A stretch of DNA of 64,000 nt from Mycolicibacterium phocaicum (lineage in GTDB: Bacteria > Actinomycetota > Actinomycetes > Mycobacteriales > Mycobacteriaceae): NCBI RefSeq assembly GCF_010731115.1, contig NZ_AP022616.1, positions 2,046,001-2,110,000 on the forward strand. Direction: 5' to 3'. Of this stretch, positions 13,723-21,729 are shown piece after piece. A program made the position numbers and the translations under genes. Each line of letters begins with the position of its first letter. Positions within the stretch are counted from its first letter, which is position 1. Below the pieces are notes generated by a model that ran no database searches, was not told the origin of the DNA, and was given only the letters and a program-made list of their open reading frames with translations.

Positions 13723-15386
13723 CAGTACATCACCGCCTGTTGCTGTTGCTGCTGCTGTTGATGGGCAGTTTGGACGGCCTGCTGTGGGGGCCCCTCGTCG
13801 GCGGCCTGGCCGGCCGACGGCAGCGAGCGGACGACTTCGGCGGCCGCCAGCTCGTGGTCGGCGGTCGAGGCCCGCGATGCCAGCACCCAGGTGTCCTTCG
13901 ATCCCCCGCCCTGGCTGGAGTTCACCACCAGCGAGCCCTCCGGCAGCGCGACGCGCGTCAGGCCGCCGGGCAGCACCCACACGTCGTCACCGTCGTTGAC
14001 CGCGAACGGCCGCAGATCGACGTGCCGCGGGGCCAGCTTGTCGCCGATCCGCGTCGGCACCGTCGACAGTTGCACCACCGGCTGGGCGATCCACCCGCGC
14101 GGGTCGGCGCGCACCTTCTTCGAGATCGCCGCGATCTCCTTCTCGGACGCGTCCGGCCCGAAGACGATGCCGTAGCCGCCCGAGCCCTCGACCGGCTTGA
14201 TGACGAGCTCGCGGATGCGGTCGAGCACTTCCTCGCATTCGTCCTCGAGCCAGCAGCGGTAGGTGTCGACGTTCGCCAGCAGCGGCTTCTCGCCGAGGTA
14301 GTACTCGATGATGGTCGGCACGTAGGTGTAGACGAGCTTGTCGTCACCGACGCCGTTGCCCACCGCGCTGGAGATGACGACGTTGCCCGCGCGGGCCGCG
14401 TTGAGCAGGCCGGCGACGCCCAGCACGGTGTCGGGCCGGAACTGCATGGGGTCGAGGAACATGTCGTCGATCCGGCGGTAGATGACGTCGACCTGGCGCT
14501 CGCCCTCGGTGGTCCACATGTAGACGACGTTGTCGCGACAGAACAGGTCGCGGCCCTCGACCAGTTCGACGCCCATCTGCCGGGCCAGCAGGGAGTGCTC
14601 GAAGTAGGCCGAGTTGTAGACGCCCGGGGTGAGCACCACCACGGTCGGGTCCGCCTCGTTCGATGCCGCGGCGTTGCGCAGTGCCCGCAGCAGGTGCGAC
14701 GAGTAGTCACCGACCGCCCGCACCCGGTGCGTCGCGAAGAGGTTGGGGAAGACGCGGGCCATGGTGCGCCGGTTCTCCATGACGTAGGACACCCCGGACG
14801 GCGAGCGCAGGTTGTCCTCGAGCACCCGGAAGTCGCCCTTGTCGTCCCGGATCAGGTCGATGCCCGCGACGTGGATGCGGACGCCGTTGGGTGGGACGAT
14901 GCCGGCCGCCTCGCGGTGAAAGTGTTCGCACGAGGTCACCAGCCGGCGCGGGATGACTCCGTCGCGCAGGATCTCCTGATCGCCGTAGACGTCGTCGAGG
15001 TACATCTCGAGCGCCTTGACCCGCTGCTTGATGCCCTTTTCCAGCTTCGACCACTCGGCGGCCGAGATGACCCGGGGCACCAGATCCAGCGGAAACGGCC
15101 GTTCCTGGCCAGACAGCGAGAACGTGATGCCCTGGTCGGTGAACGCGCGGCCGAGCGCTTCGGACCGGGCCGCCAGCTCGTCGGTGTCCGACGGCGCCAA
15201 CTCGGCGAAGACGCCCTTGTAGAGACCGCGCACGGCGCCCTGGGCGTCGAACATCTCGTCGTACGCGGCGGCATAACCGTCGACGTCGTCGTAGCCGTTG
15301 AAAACACCGTCGTAGCGATTCCCTGGGGAGGTGGGCCGCGTCCGCGCGGGGCCACTGTGCGATGTCCGTGGGCTCATGGCAGACAT
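13722..15386 (-). CDS. Circularly permuted ATP-grasp peptide ligase (Rv2411c type)
   Basis: The product is 554 residues, close to the usual family length. It contains the permuted ATP-grasp modules (DUF404/DUF407): SRRLVTSCEHFHREAAG..., VRIHVAGIDLIRDDKGDFRVLEDNLRSPSGVSYVMENR (the metal-binding region with EDN), and LVIKPVEGSGGYGIVFG (the ATP-binding glycine loop). ATP-grasp enzymes join a carboxylate to an amine through an acyl-phosphate; the substrate is not known. It leads the operon with alpha-E and transglutaminase genes. The C-terminus carries eight consecutive Gln codons (CAG/CAA, around 13737-13760) before AVMY, a tract likely to vary in length between strains. The start at 15386 is taken over ATG 15377; no clear Shine-Dalgarno decides it. 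Confidence 0.88.
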   Translation of the reverse strand: MSAMSPRTSHSGPARTRPTSPGNRYDGVFNGYDDVDGYAAAYDEMFDAQGAVRGLYKGVFAELAPSDTDELAARSEALGRAFTDQGITFSLSGQERPFPLDLVPRVISAAEWSKLEKGIKQRVKALEMYLDDVYGDQEILRDGVIPRRLVTSCEHFHREAAGIVPPNGVRIHVAGIDLIRDDKGDFRVLEDNLRSPSGVSYVMENRRTMARVFPNLFATHRVRAVGDYSSHLLRALRNAAASNEADPTVVVLTPGVYNSAYFEHSLLARQMGVELVEGRDLFCRDNVVYMWTTEGERQVDVIYRRIDDMFLDPMQFRPDTVLGVAGLLNAARAGNVVISSAVGNGVGDDKLVYTYVPTIIEYYLGEKPLLANVDTYRCWLEDECEEVLDRIRELVIKPVEGSGGYGIVFGPDASEKEIAAISKKVRADPRGWIAQPVVQLSTVPTRIGDKLAPRHVDLRPFAVNDGDDVWVLPGGLTRVALPEGSLVVNSSQGGGSKDTWVLASRASTADHELAAAEVVRSLPSAGQAADEGPPQQAVQTAHQQQQQQQQAVMY

Positions 15387-15521
15387 GCTGCATCAACCTG
15401 GCGGTTTCGGCAGGGCAACTTGGCATTCACGGATATGCTCGGGGTCGTCGCCGGCCAGTGCGCGTATGCCGCGCTTTGGGGATTTCGCATGGACGCTGGT
15501 AACCTGAACAGTCGCTGCCCG

Positions 15522-15550
15522 TTGACGGGCGAAGAGCGCAGACTTAAGAC
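15522..15550 (+). promoter_or_regulatory. Candidate promoter of rpsT
   Basis: TTGACG (15522-15527) and TAAGAC (15545-15550) are separated by 17 bases, the ideal SigA spacing, giving a leader of about 48 bases before the rpsT start at 15605. AGAAGGA at about 15589-15595 is the ribosome site. Confidence 0.55.
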
Positions 15551-15604
15551 CGAGCATGTTCTTCCCGGACGTGCCCAATTTGAGATTTAGAAGGAACGAC
15601 ACGC

Positions 15605-15865
15605 GTGGCCAACATCAAGTCGCAGGAAAAGCGGATCCGCACCAACGAGCGTGCGCGTCTGCGCAACCAGTCGGTGAAGTCGGCGCTGCGTACGGCCATC
15701 CGCGGCTTCCGTGAGGCCGTCGAGGCGGGCGAGAAGGACAAGGCCGGCGAGCTGCTCGTCGCCACCAACCGCAAGCTGGACAAGGCCGCCACCAAGGGTG
15801 TCATCCACAAGAACCAGGCCGCCAACAAGAAGTCAGCGCTGACCCTGGCCTTCAACAAGCTCTGA
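15605..15865 (+). CDS. rpsT: 30S ribosomal protein S20
   Basis: This 86-residue, very basic helical protein begins [30 protein letters not shown] and ends [14 protein letters not shown], matching bacterial S20 in full. S20 binds 16S rRNA at the base of the small subunit early in assembly. It starts with GTG after AGAAGGA and is transcribed alone, divergent from the ATP-grasp operon and convergent with holA. Confidence 0.98.
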   Translation: MANIKSQEKRIRTNERARLRNQSVKSALRTAIRGFREAVEAGEKDKAGELLVATNRKLDKAATKGVIHKNQAANKKSALTLAFNKL

Positions 15866-15886
15866 TCTGAGCCTGTAGTTTTCGCG

Positions 15887-15917
15887 AAACCGCGGCCCGA
15901 TGATCGGGCCGCGGTTT
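15887..15917. terminator. Bidirectional terminator between rpsT and holA
   Basis: AAACCGCGGCCCGAT pairs with ATCGGGCCGCGGTTT (15 bp, 1-base centre), flanked by TTTT on the right and A-rich sequence on the left. It lies between the convergent stops of rpsT (15865) and holA (15944). Confidence 0.85.
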
Positions 15918-15943
15918 TGTTGTGTCTGTGAATAGGTGGCGGC

Positions 15944-16906
15944 TCAGCTGTCGGCCAGTTCGGCCACGCGACGCACGGCCGACTCCAGCGCGTAGTCGGC
16001 GTTGGCTGCGGCACCCTTGACGTCGGCGTTCAGCGCCGCGACCACCCGCAGCGCCTCGGCCACGGTGTCCCGGGACCAGCGCCGGGCCTGCTTCTGCGCT
16101 TTCTGGACCCGCCACGGCGGCATCCCCAACTCCCCTGCCAACCGGTACGGATCACCCGACTGACCACCGACCCGCGCGATCGAATGCACGGCCTCGGCCA
16201 GCGCATCGGCCAGCACCACGTGCGGCACACCGCCGGCCATCGCCCAGCGCAGCGCTTCGGCGACGCCACTGACGTCACCCGAGACGGCCTTGTCGGCGAT
16301 GTCGAAGCCGTTCACCTCGGCCTTGCCGGAGTGGTAGCGCCGCACGGCCGCCGCATCGATCTGACCGCCTGTGTCGGCCACCAGCTGCGAGCACGCCGCC
16401 GCCAGTTCCCGGATATCAGAGCCGACGGAATCGAGGACGGCGTTGACGGCGTCGTCGCCGACCTTCACCTTCAGCGACCGGAATTCCTTGCGCACGAAGT
16501 CGGCGCGCTCGGCAGCCTTGGTGATCTTCGCGCACGGATGCACCTCGGCGCCAAGCTTTTTCAGCTGATCGGCCAGTGCCTTCGCCCGGCCACCACCGGA
16601 GTGCACGACGACGAGCATGGTGCCGCCCGGCAGGTCGGCCGCGGCACCTTCGATGAGGCCGACGGCTTCCTTACCCGCTTCTGCCGCGGCCTCGAGGACC
16701 ACCACGCGTTCCTCGGCGAACAGCGACGGACTCAGCAATTCAGCGAGCTCGCTGGTGGACACGTCACCGGCCCGGAGCCGGTCGACGGGGACGTTGTCGT
16801 TGCCGGCCAGCTTGCGCGCGTTCCGCAACACATCCGCGACGGCACGCTCGACCAGCAGTTCTTCGTCGCCCAGCACCAGATGCAGCGCCTCGGTCGATCC
16901 ACTCAC
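15944..16906 (-). CDS. holA: DNA polymerase III subunit delta
   Basis: This 320-residue protein matches actinobacterial HolA: N-terminal [52 protein letters not shown], then the helical lid and collar domains ([43 protein letters not shown]). Delta opens the beta sliding clamp within the clamp-loader complex so that the clamp can be placed on primed DNA. The GTG at 16906 (MSGSTEAL) is the natural start. The M. tuberculosis orthologue also stands beside rpsT. Confidence 0.95.
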   Translation of the reverse strand: MSGSTEALHLVLGDEELLVERAVADVLRNARKLAGNDNVPVDRLRAGDVSTSELAELLSPSLFAEERVVVLEAAAEAGKEAVGLIEGAAADLPGGTMLVVVHSGGGRAKALADQLKKLGAEVHPCAKITKAAERADFVRKEFRSLKVKVGDDAVNAVLDSVGSDIRELAAACSQLVADTGGQIDAAAVRRYHSGKAEVNGFDIADKAVSGDVSGVAEALRWAMAGGVPHVVLADALAEAVHSIARVGGQSGDPYRLAGELGMPPWRVQKAQKQARRWSRDTVAEALRVVAALNADVKGAAANADYALESAVRRVAELADS

Positions 16907-17006
16907 CCGTTAATCGTTTCATGGCGTGCAGACAATCAGCGCAGTGCGGGTTGCGAAACCCGGGTTAGGGTTGCATTGCGCGATTGGTGATGCCGGGGAG
17001 GGGACC

Positions 17007-17723
17007 ATGGCTGGCATCGACGAGGAAACTCTCATTGCCGCAGTCGCGGACTGGCAACTGAACGAGGTTCGAATTCTCGAACCGGGAGCAACGACGCGAC
17101 AGCTCATTCCTGAAGCTTGGTGGCCGGTGGCGGAATCTACTGACCCCGACGAACGCAAACACGCGGCCCTGGATTTGTGGAACGAGGACTTCCTCGCCTT
17201 GATCCCCCACTATGCGCACGCGCTACAGACTGCTCTCGTCGACGTCCGGGTGGCCAAGCACAAGTACTACAGCGCACCCTCACTCGACTATGTCCTGCGG
17301 ACCGACGAAGGCGAACTACGCGTATGGGCGGGCGATGACCCTCGCACCTTCGGAGACATCGACCCCCCGCTCTTCGATGCTGTCCCAGCACCAGTACAAA
17401 CATTTCTGCGCCAAGTTCACGCCGGCTACGCCACATCCGACGGCGAAACCCACGGACTGGTTGCGCCGTCCGGCATGGTCACCCTCGCGGCACGCTGGTT
17501 TCAGGCGTCCGACACCAACGAGATCATCGAGTGGTTCGAGGACGTTCCGTTCCCCGGTACCCAGCGATTGCTATTCCTGACCGGCAATGGAGATGACATC
17601 GCGCTCTATGTCTCGCCAGACCTCCCCCCAGGTCAGGCAATCACCTACTACGAACCCGACTTCGAAATCGCACCATTTGGTGAAGCATTAGACGACTTCA
17701 TTACGCGGCCGTTGGATAACTGA
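17007..17723 (+). CDS. Hypothetical protein, possibly SUKH-like in its C-terminal half
   Basis: The product has 238 residues, starting MAGIDEETLIAAVADWQLNEVR behind a GGGAGGGG ribosome site, which favours this ATG over a GTG at 16926. No family is recognised with confidence. Residues ~150-235 (VTLAARWFQASDTNEIIEWF..., LLFLTGNGDDIALYVSP..., FGEALDDFITRPL) have the strand/turn pattern and terminal 'sf-ddFi' motif of SMI1/KNR4 (SUKH) proteins, many of which are immunity proteins of polymorphic toxins; this is a weak resemblance. Base composition is somewhat less GC-rich than its neighbours. It is inserted between holA and comEC, which I recall as adjacent in M. tuberculosis, so it is probably acquired. 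No partner toxin gene is in the window. Confidence 0.6.
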   Translation: MAGIDEETLIAAVADWQLNEVRILEPGATTRQLIPEAWWPVAESTDPDERKHAALDLWNEDFLALIPHYAHALQTALVDVRVAKHKYYSAPSLDYVLRTDEGELRVWAGDDPRTFGDIDPPLFDAVPAPVQTFLRQVHAGYATSDGETHGLVAPSGMVTLAARWFQASDTNEIIEWFEDVPFPGTQRLLFLTGNGDDIALYVSPDLPPGQAITYYEPDFEIAPFGEALDDFITRPLDN

Positions 17724-17726
17724 GCC

Positions 17727-17921
17727 ATGAGTACTCTCGGACCGTGGCGGCCGCAGCCCAACGAGCCGAGGCGTGCACCGCGAACCTGGCTGCTGCCTGT
17801 GCTGCTGGCCGTTGCCGGAGGCATCGGCAGATTGGGGTATTGGGGTATAGCCGGTGTCCGTCACATACTCCAGGCCAGCCGGAACTTCTCGGCCAGTTCG
17901 CTGTCGGAAAGGCCGCCGTAG
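17727..17921 (+). pseudogene. Fragment of a small membrane protein overlapping the GS-like gene
   Basis: An ATG three bases after the preceding stop opens MSTLGPWRPQPNEPRRAPRTWLL..., a basic, proline-rich N-terminus followed by one hydrophobic helix (LLPVLLAVAGGIGRLGYWGIAG). This resembles the start of actinobacterial membrane proteins. The frame then runs 61 bases into the 3' end of the convergent glutamine-synthetase-like gene, where it reads unlike protein. It is best seen as a truncated remnant of a gene that once followed 17007-17723, though a short single-span protein is possible. Confidence 0.35.
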
Positions 17922-19216
17922 TTCTGCTGTTCGTAGCCGCGCACACCCAGCACGGCGTCGACCGGCGCGTCCCCGAGGATGTCGCGGACCACAGCGCTGT
18001 GGCGTAGCGCGGCGAGCACCTCGGCTTGCTTCGACGGCAGTGTCACCACGCCGGCGTACTCGCGTTGGGCAAGCGTAAGGGACCCCGGGTCGACGGTGAC
18101 TTCGGGCGGCAGCGACAGTTCCCGGCTGATGCCGTCAAGTGCCAAGCCGAGGATGGTCGCCGACGCCAGGTATGGGTTGGCCGACGGATCGACGATCTTG
18201 AGCTCGACGTTGGCACCGTACGGATTTCCGGACGCGGCGCTGACGAAGCGGACAGCGGCCTCCCGGTTCTCGGTGCCCCAGCAGACGTTGGCGCCGGACC
18301 AGCTTCCCGGCTGGATGCGCAGCCCGGAGACGATCGACCCGCACAGGACTCCTTGCGCGCCGGGCAGTCCCGCCAGCAGGCCCGCCACCGCGGACTCACC
18401 CGCTGCCATCATGCCGCGCTCCCCCGTACCGCCCGAGAACAGCGACACACCGTCGCGACTCAGTGAAAAGTGTTGATGCGCCCCGGAACCCACGCTGCCC
18501 GCGAACGGCACCGGAGACAGACTGACGCGCAGCCCCTGGCGGCGGGCGACGCGGCTGATGATGATTCGCGCGAGCACCAGCTGGTCCGCGGCGGTGACCG
18601 GATCGCGGGGCGTCAGCGAGAATTCGAATTGGTTGGCCCCGTACTCGGGATGGAACTGTTCGATGGACACCCCCGCGGCAGCGGCCGCCTCCATCACGTC
18701 CCGGACGAAACCCTCGAATTCGAGCACGCCGGCCAATCCGTACTGCGCCCACAGGTCGGACGGCAGCTGCGCGCCGTCCGGGCCGACGAGTACGAACTCC
18801 ACCTCATGCCCGACGACGGCCGTCAGCCCGGCGGCGGCCAATCGCTGCGTAACCCGTTGCAGCACACCGCGACCGCAGTGCGGGTCCGGCTTGCCGTCCT
18901 GAGTGAAGAACGAGCACGGCGCCCAGGCGAGCCCGTCACCGAGTAGGGCCACATCCGCCAGGTCGGCGCGCACCCGCCGGTCCCCGACCACACCGATCTC
19001 ATCGCTCACCACGATGCCCGCCTGATCGATGGCGAAGACATGCCACGTCGGGCTGGTACCCAGCCCGTGGTCGGCGAACACCGCCACCCGATCGAGCGAT
19101 ACCACTTTGACCTGCGTCAGGCCTGCGGCATTGACCACGGTGCCGATCAGGGTCCGGACGCGGGCCGCTTCGAGCGCCGCCACCTTCGCCGCGGACCCGG
19201 CCGGTTCGTCATTCAC
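17861..19216 (-). CDS. Glutamine-synthetase-family ligase (not GlnA1)
   Basis: The 451-residue protein has the GS fold: an N-terminal beta-grasp (TLIGTVVNAAGLTQVKVV...) and a catalytic barrel with VVGHEVEFVLVG, IEQFHPEYGANQFEFSLTP, GSGAHQHFSLSRDG (the ammonia/ATP-site GxGxHxH element) and SANPYLASATILGLALDGI. The family joins glutamate to ammonia or to amines such as polyamines and ethanolamine using ATP. This divergent sequence, with no adenylylation-site tail, is likelier to be a gamma-glutamyl-amine ligase than an ammonia-assimilating enzyme. No polyamine catabolic genes are adjacent, so the substrate is open. It belongs to the insert between holA and comEC. Confidence 0.8.
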   Translation of the reverse strand: MNDEPAGSAAKVAALEAARVRTLIGTVVNAAGLTQVKVVSLDRVAVFADHGLGTSPTWHVFAIDQAGIVVSDEIGVVGDRRVRADLADVALLGDGLAWAPCSFFTQDGKPDPHCGRGVLQRVTQRLAAAGLTAVVGHEVEFVLVGPDGAQLPSDLWAQYGLAGVLEFEGFVRDVMEAAAAAGVSIEQFHPEYGANQFEFSLTPRDPVTAADQLVLARIIISRVARRQGLRVSLSPVPFAGSVGSGAHQHFSLSRDGVSLFSGGTGERGMMAAGESAVAGLLAGLPGAQGVLCGSIVSGLRIQPGSWSGANVCWGTENREAAVRFVSAASGNPYGANVELKIVDPSANPYLASATILGLALDGISRELSLPPEVTVDPGSLTLAQREYAGVVTLPSKQAEVLAALRHSAVVRDILGDAPVDAVLGVRGYEQQNYGGLSDSELAEKFRLAWSM

Positions 19217-19246
19217 GTCAATAATTCTGCAACTCGACGCGCGAGT

Positions 19247-20716
19247 TCATGGCCGGATCGCATTTCCTCGTCGCCGGCGCCACACGGCCAGCAGCAGCGC
19301 CCCGGCAACCGTCGCCCCGCCGAGCAGCACCGCGCCGCCCCAGCCCGACGGGACGCGGACCGCCGCTCCGGGAACCGCGGCACTCCACCGCGCGACGTGC
19401 AACAGCCACCACAGCTCGGGTCCGGTGAACCGGATGAGCAGTTGCGCCGCCGCAGGCCAGCACCACGCCACTGCGGCCGCCGCGGTGCCGAGGATCGTGA
19501 TAGGCGGAATTACCGGAGCGACAAGGAGATTGGCCGCCACCGCGACCAGACTCAGGCTACCCGAGATCGCCGCCACCAACGGCGCCGTCACGAGTTGCGC
19601 GGCAACGGCCACACACACGGCGTCAGCGATCAACTTCGGCCAGCCGCGGTTCACCAGTCGGCGCGACCACCCTGGCGCAATCACCACGAGCCCCGCCGTC
19701 GCCACCACCGACAGCGCGAAACCGGCGTCCACCGCGAGCACCGGGGAGATCACCATGAGCACCAGCACGCTCGCCGCCAACGCGGGGATGGCCTGTCGAC
19801 GTCGATGCACCAGCATGCCCATCAACATCACCGAACCCATTGCCGCAGCCCGTAATACACTCGGCGATGGCTGCACGATGACGACGAACGCGAACAGCGT
19901 CACCGCCGCCAGCGCCACGGCGATCCGCGGCCCCACCACCGCCGCGCTGAGCAGCACCGCGCCGCACACGATGGTCACGTTGGCGCCAGACACCGCCGTC
20001 AGATGCGTCAACCCCGCCCGGCGGAACGCGGCCGTCGTATCCGACTCGACCGCCGACACATCGCCCAGCACAAGACCCGGGAGCATCGCGGCCTGATCGG
20101 GCGGTAACGCCAGTCGCGCGGCCTCGCCGAATTCAGCCCGCACGTGCGCGGCCGCGCGCTGCCCGGTCGAGGCGGTCCCGTACCGGGGCGCGCCCACCGC
20201 GGCCAGCACCGCCACCGACAGGTCGCGCCGTTTGGGCCGGGCGACCCTGGCCCGGAATGCCATCGGGCGGCCCACTCCGACCTCCGAATAACCGACGGCC
20301 GGCGCGAAAACCATTACCCTCCCGGATGATTCGGCATCCCCCAGCCTCTGCATCGACGCCGTGAACATCAGCCTGCCGCCTTGGATCGTCCTGGGCGACT
20401 CGGTGGGTGTGACCGTCACCGCCACCGTCGTGCCTAAGCGTGACGCCAGCGGATGCGTATCGACCGCATGCACACGCACCGCCGCGACGATCGCGAATGC
20501 CGCGCCCACCGCCGCCACGGCGAGCACTGCGGGCCAACGCACCGAGCCCATCCACAACCCGACTCCCACGGTGCCCGCCACCGCGATCACCACCGCCGTC
20601 AGCGCTGCCCACGGCCCCCACCACACGCCGACCGCCGTCACCGTCCAGCACGTCACGGCGGCCGGTACCAGCCGCAGGTCGATGCCGGGGACGTCCGGCG
20701 CGGGACCGGCCGTCAC
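19247..20716 (-). CDS. comEC: ComEC/Rec2-type DNA-uptake channel protein (competence domain only)
   Basis: This 489-residue polytopic membrane protein carries the ComEC competence domain: RLALPPDQAAMLPGLVLGD, FRRAGLTHLTAVSGANVTIV (the family signature) and several pairs of membrane helices to LLVAPVIPPITILG. In transformable bacteria ComEC passes single-stranded DNA across the inner membrane. The C-terminal metallo-beta-lactamase nuclease domain present in many ComEC proteins is absent, as in the mycobacterial Rv2414c type. The GTG start overlaps the comEA stop by a GTGA junction, so the two are co-translated. Natural transformation has not been shown in mycobacteria, so the role is inferred. 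Confidence 0.88.
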   Translation of the reverse strand: MTAGPAPDVPGIDLRLVPAAVTCWTVTAVGVWWGPWAALTAVVIAVAGTVGVGLWMGSVRWPAVLAVAAVGAAFAIVAAVRVHAVDTHPLASRLGTTVAVTVTPTESPRTIQGGRLMFTASMQRLGDAESSGRVMVFAPAVGYSEVGVGRPMAFRARVARPKRRDLSVAVLAAVGAPRYGTASTGQRAAAHVRAEFGEAARLALPPDQAAMLPGLVLGDVSAVESDTTAAFRRAGLTHLTAVSGANVTIVCGAVLLSAAVVGPRIAVALAAVTLFAFVVIVQPSPSVLRAAAMGSVMLMGMLVHRRRQAIPALAASVLVLMVISPVLAVDAGFALSVVATAGLVVIAPGWSRRLVNRGWPKLIADAVCVAVAAQLVTAPLVAAISGSLSLVAVAANLLVAPVIPPITILGTAAAAVAWCWPAAAQLLIRFTGPELWWLLHVARWSAAVPGAAVRVPSGWGGAVLLGGATVAGALLLAVWRRRRGNAIRP

Positions 20717-21531
20717 ACTTTGACCAGGGCACGCAGCTTCTCCAGCCGGCTCGGCCCGATGCCGTCGACCTCGCCCAACTGGTCGACGCTCGCGAACCGG
20801 CCGTTGGCCTCCCGCCACGCCACGATCGCTTTCGCCATCACAGGTCCGATGCCGGGCAGGCCGTCGAGTTGCTCCTCCGTCGCGGTGTTCAGATCAACGG
20901 GCCCCTGTGCTCCAGCACCTTTTCCGTCGCCGGGCGGCCCCTTCTCCGGCGGCCCGGACGTCGCACCGGCCGAACTGCGCATCACCGTGGGCGCGCCCAA
21001 CGGCGCGGTGATGCCGACCAGAATCTGCTCGCCGTCGGCCACCTTGCGGGCCATGTTCAGGCCGACGATGTCGGCGCCGGCCAGTGCTCCCCCCGCTGCG
21101 GTGACGGCGTCGGCGATGCGGGCGCCGGCAGGAAGGGTCACCAGCCCCGGTTTGTGGACCAGCCCTGCCACGCTCACCACGACGTCCTCGGCTTTGGCAG
21201 GCGGCGCGGGCGCTCCAGGAGCGGATGACGAAACCATCTGCACCGGAGGCAATTTCGCCGCGGTTACGGGCGGCTTGTCGTCGCCGAGCACCGCGATCAC
21301 GGTTACGAGGACCGCGACCACGCCGACCACTGCGAGCCCTATGACCCCCGCTCGTCCCGGATCGGCCCGCACCGACGCGACCCACCCGGGACTCCCCGGC
21401 ATCGCGTCGGGCAACCACCGCGACAGCGAGGTGTCGTCGTTCGGGTCGGATTCTCCGTCGGGTTCCGTCGCGTCTCCCGGCTGCGCGGTGAGCCGCCGCT
21501 GCGCCCGATCGACCGGTGTCTGAGTGACCAT
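20713..21531 (-). CDS. comEA: ComEA-like helix-hairpin-helix DNA-binding protein
   Basis: This 272-residue membrane-anchored protein has a cytoplasmic acidic N-terminus, one membrane helix (~75-97, GVIGLAVVGVVAVLVTVIAV), a proline/alanine linker, an SLBB domain (VVVSVAGLVHKPGLVTLPAG) and a C-terminal pair of helix-hairpin-helix motifs (VDLNTATEEQLDGLPGIGPVMAKAI... and LGEVDGIGPSRLEKL). ComEA binds incoming double-stranded DNA outside the membrane and hands it to ComEC. The ATG at 21531 follows TAACGT with a seven-base gap, fitting a leaderless transcript. About 64 bases upstream is a 27-bp element also found before the DUF222 gene. Confidence 0.88.
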   Translation of the reverse strand: MVTQTPVDRAQRRLTAQPGDATEPDGESDPNDDTSLSRWLPDAMPGSPGWVASVRADPGRAGVIGLAVVGVVAVLVTVIAVLGDDKPPVTAAKLPPVQMVSSSAPGAPAPPAKAEDVVVSVAGLVHKPGLVTLPAGARIADAVTAAGGALAGADIVGLNMARKVADGEQILVGITAPLGAPTVMRSSAGATSGPPEKGPPGDGKGAGAQGPVDLNTATEEQLDGLPGIGPVMAKAIVAWREANGRFASVDQLGEVDGIGPSRLEKLRALVKV

Positions 21532-21594
21532 GCCCGCGACGTTAGGCACCGGGACCGACCAGAACGCCCGGAAAAGGCGGCCACCGGGGGCTGC

Positions 21595-21621
21595 CTGTGG
21601 ATCAATCGCGTTCTGTGGATA
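21595..21621 (-). promoter_or_regulatory. 27-bp ATCCACAG-repeat element upstream of comEA
   Basis: On the minus strand it reads TATCCACAG, then AACGCGATT, then GATCCACAG: two ATCCACAG units 18 bases apart. The same element, with one base different, lies at 40398-40424 ahead of the DUF222/HNH gene, in the same orientation to the gene and 52-64 bases from the start codon. The units resemble DnaA boxes (TTATCCACA). Confidence 0.6.
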
Positions 21622-21729
21622 GATGTGGTCGGCTCGCGCAGTTGGCCGGTCGATCGCCGCCAAAATTGGCATCGTGGTGCGCCGAACTGTGGGCCGACAA
21701 GCGCCGCGGGCCCTAGAGTCGGGGTAACC

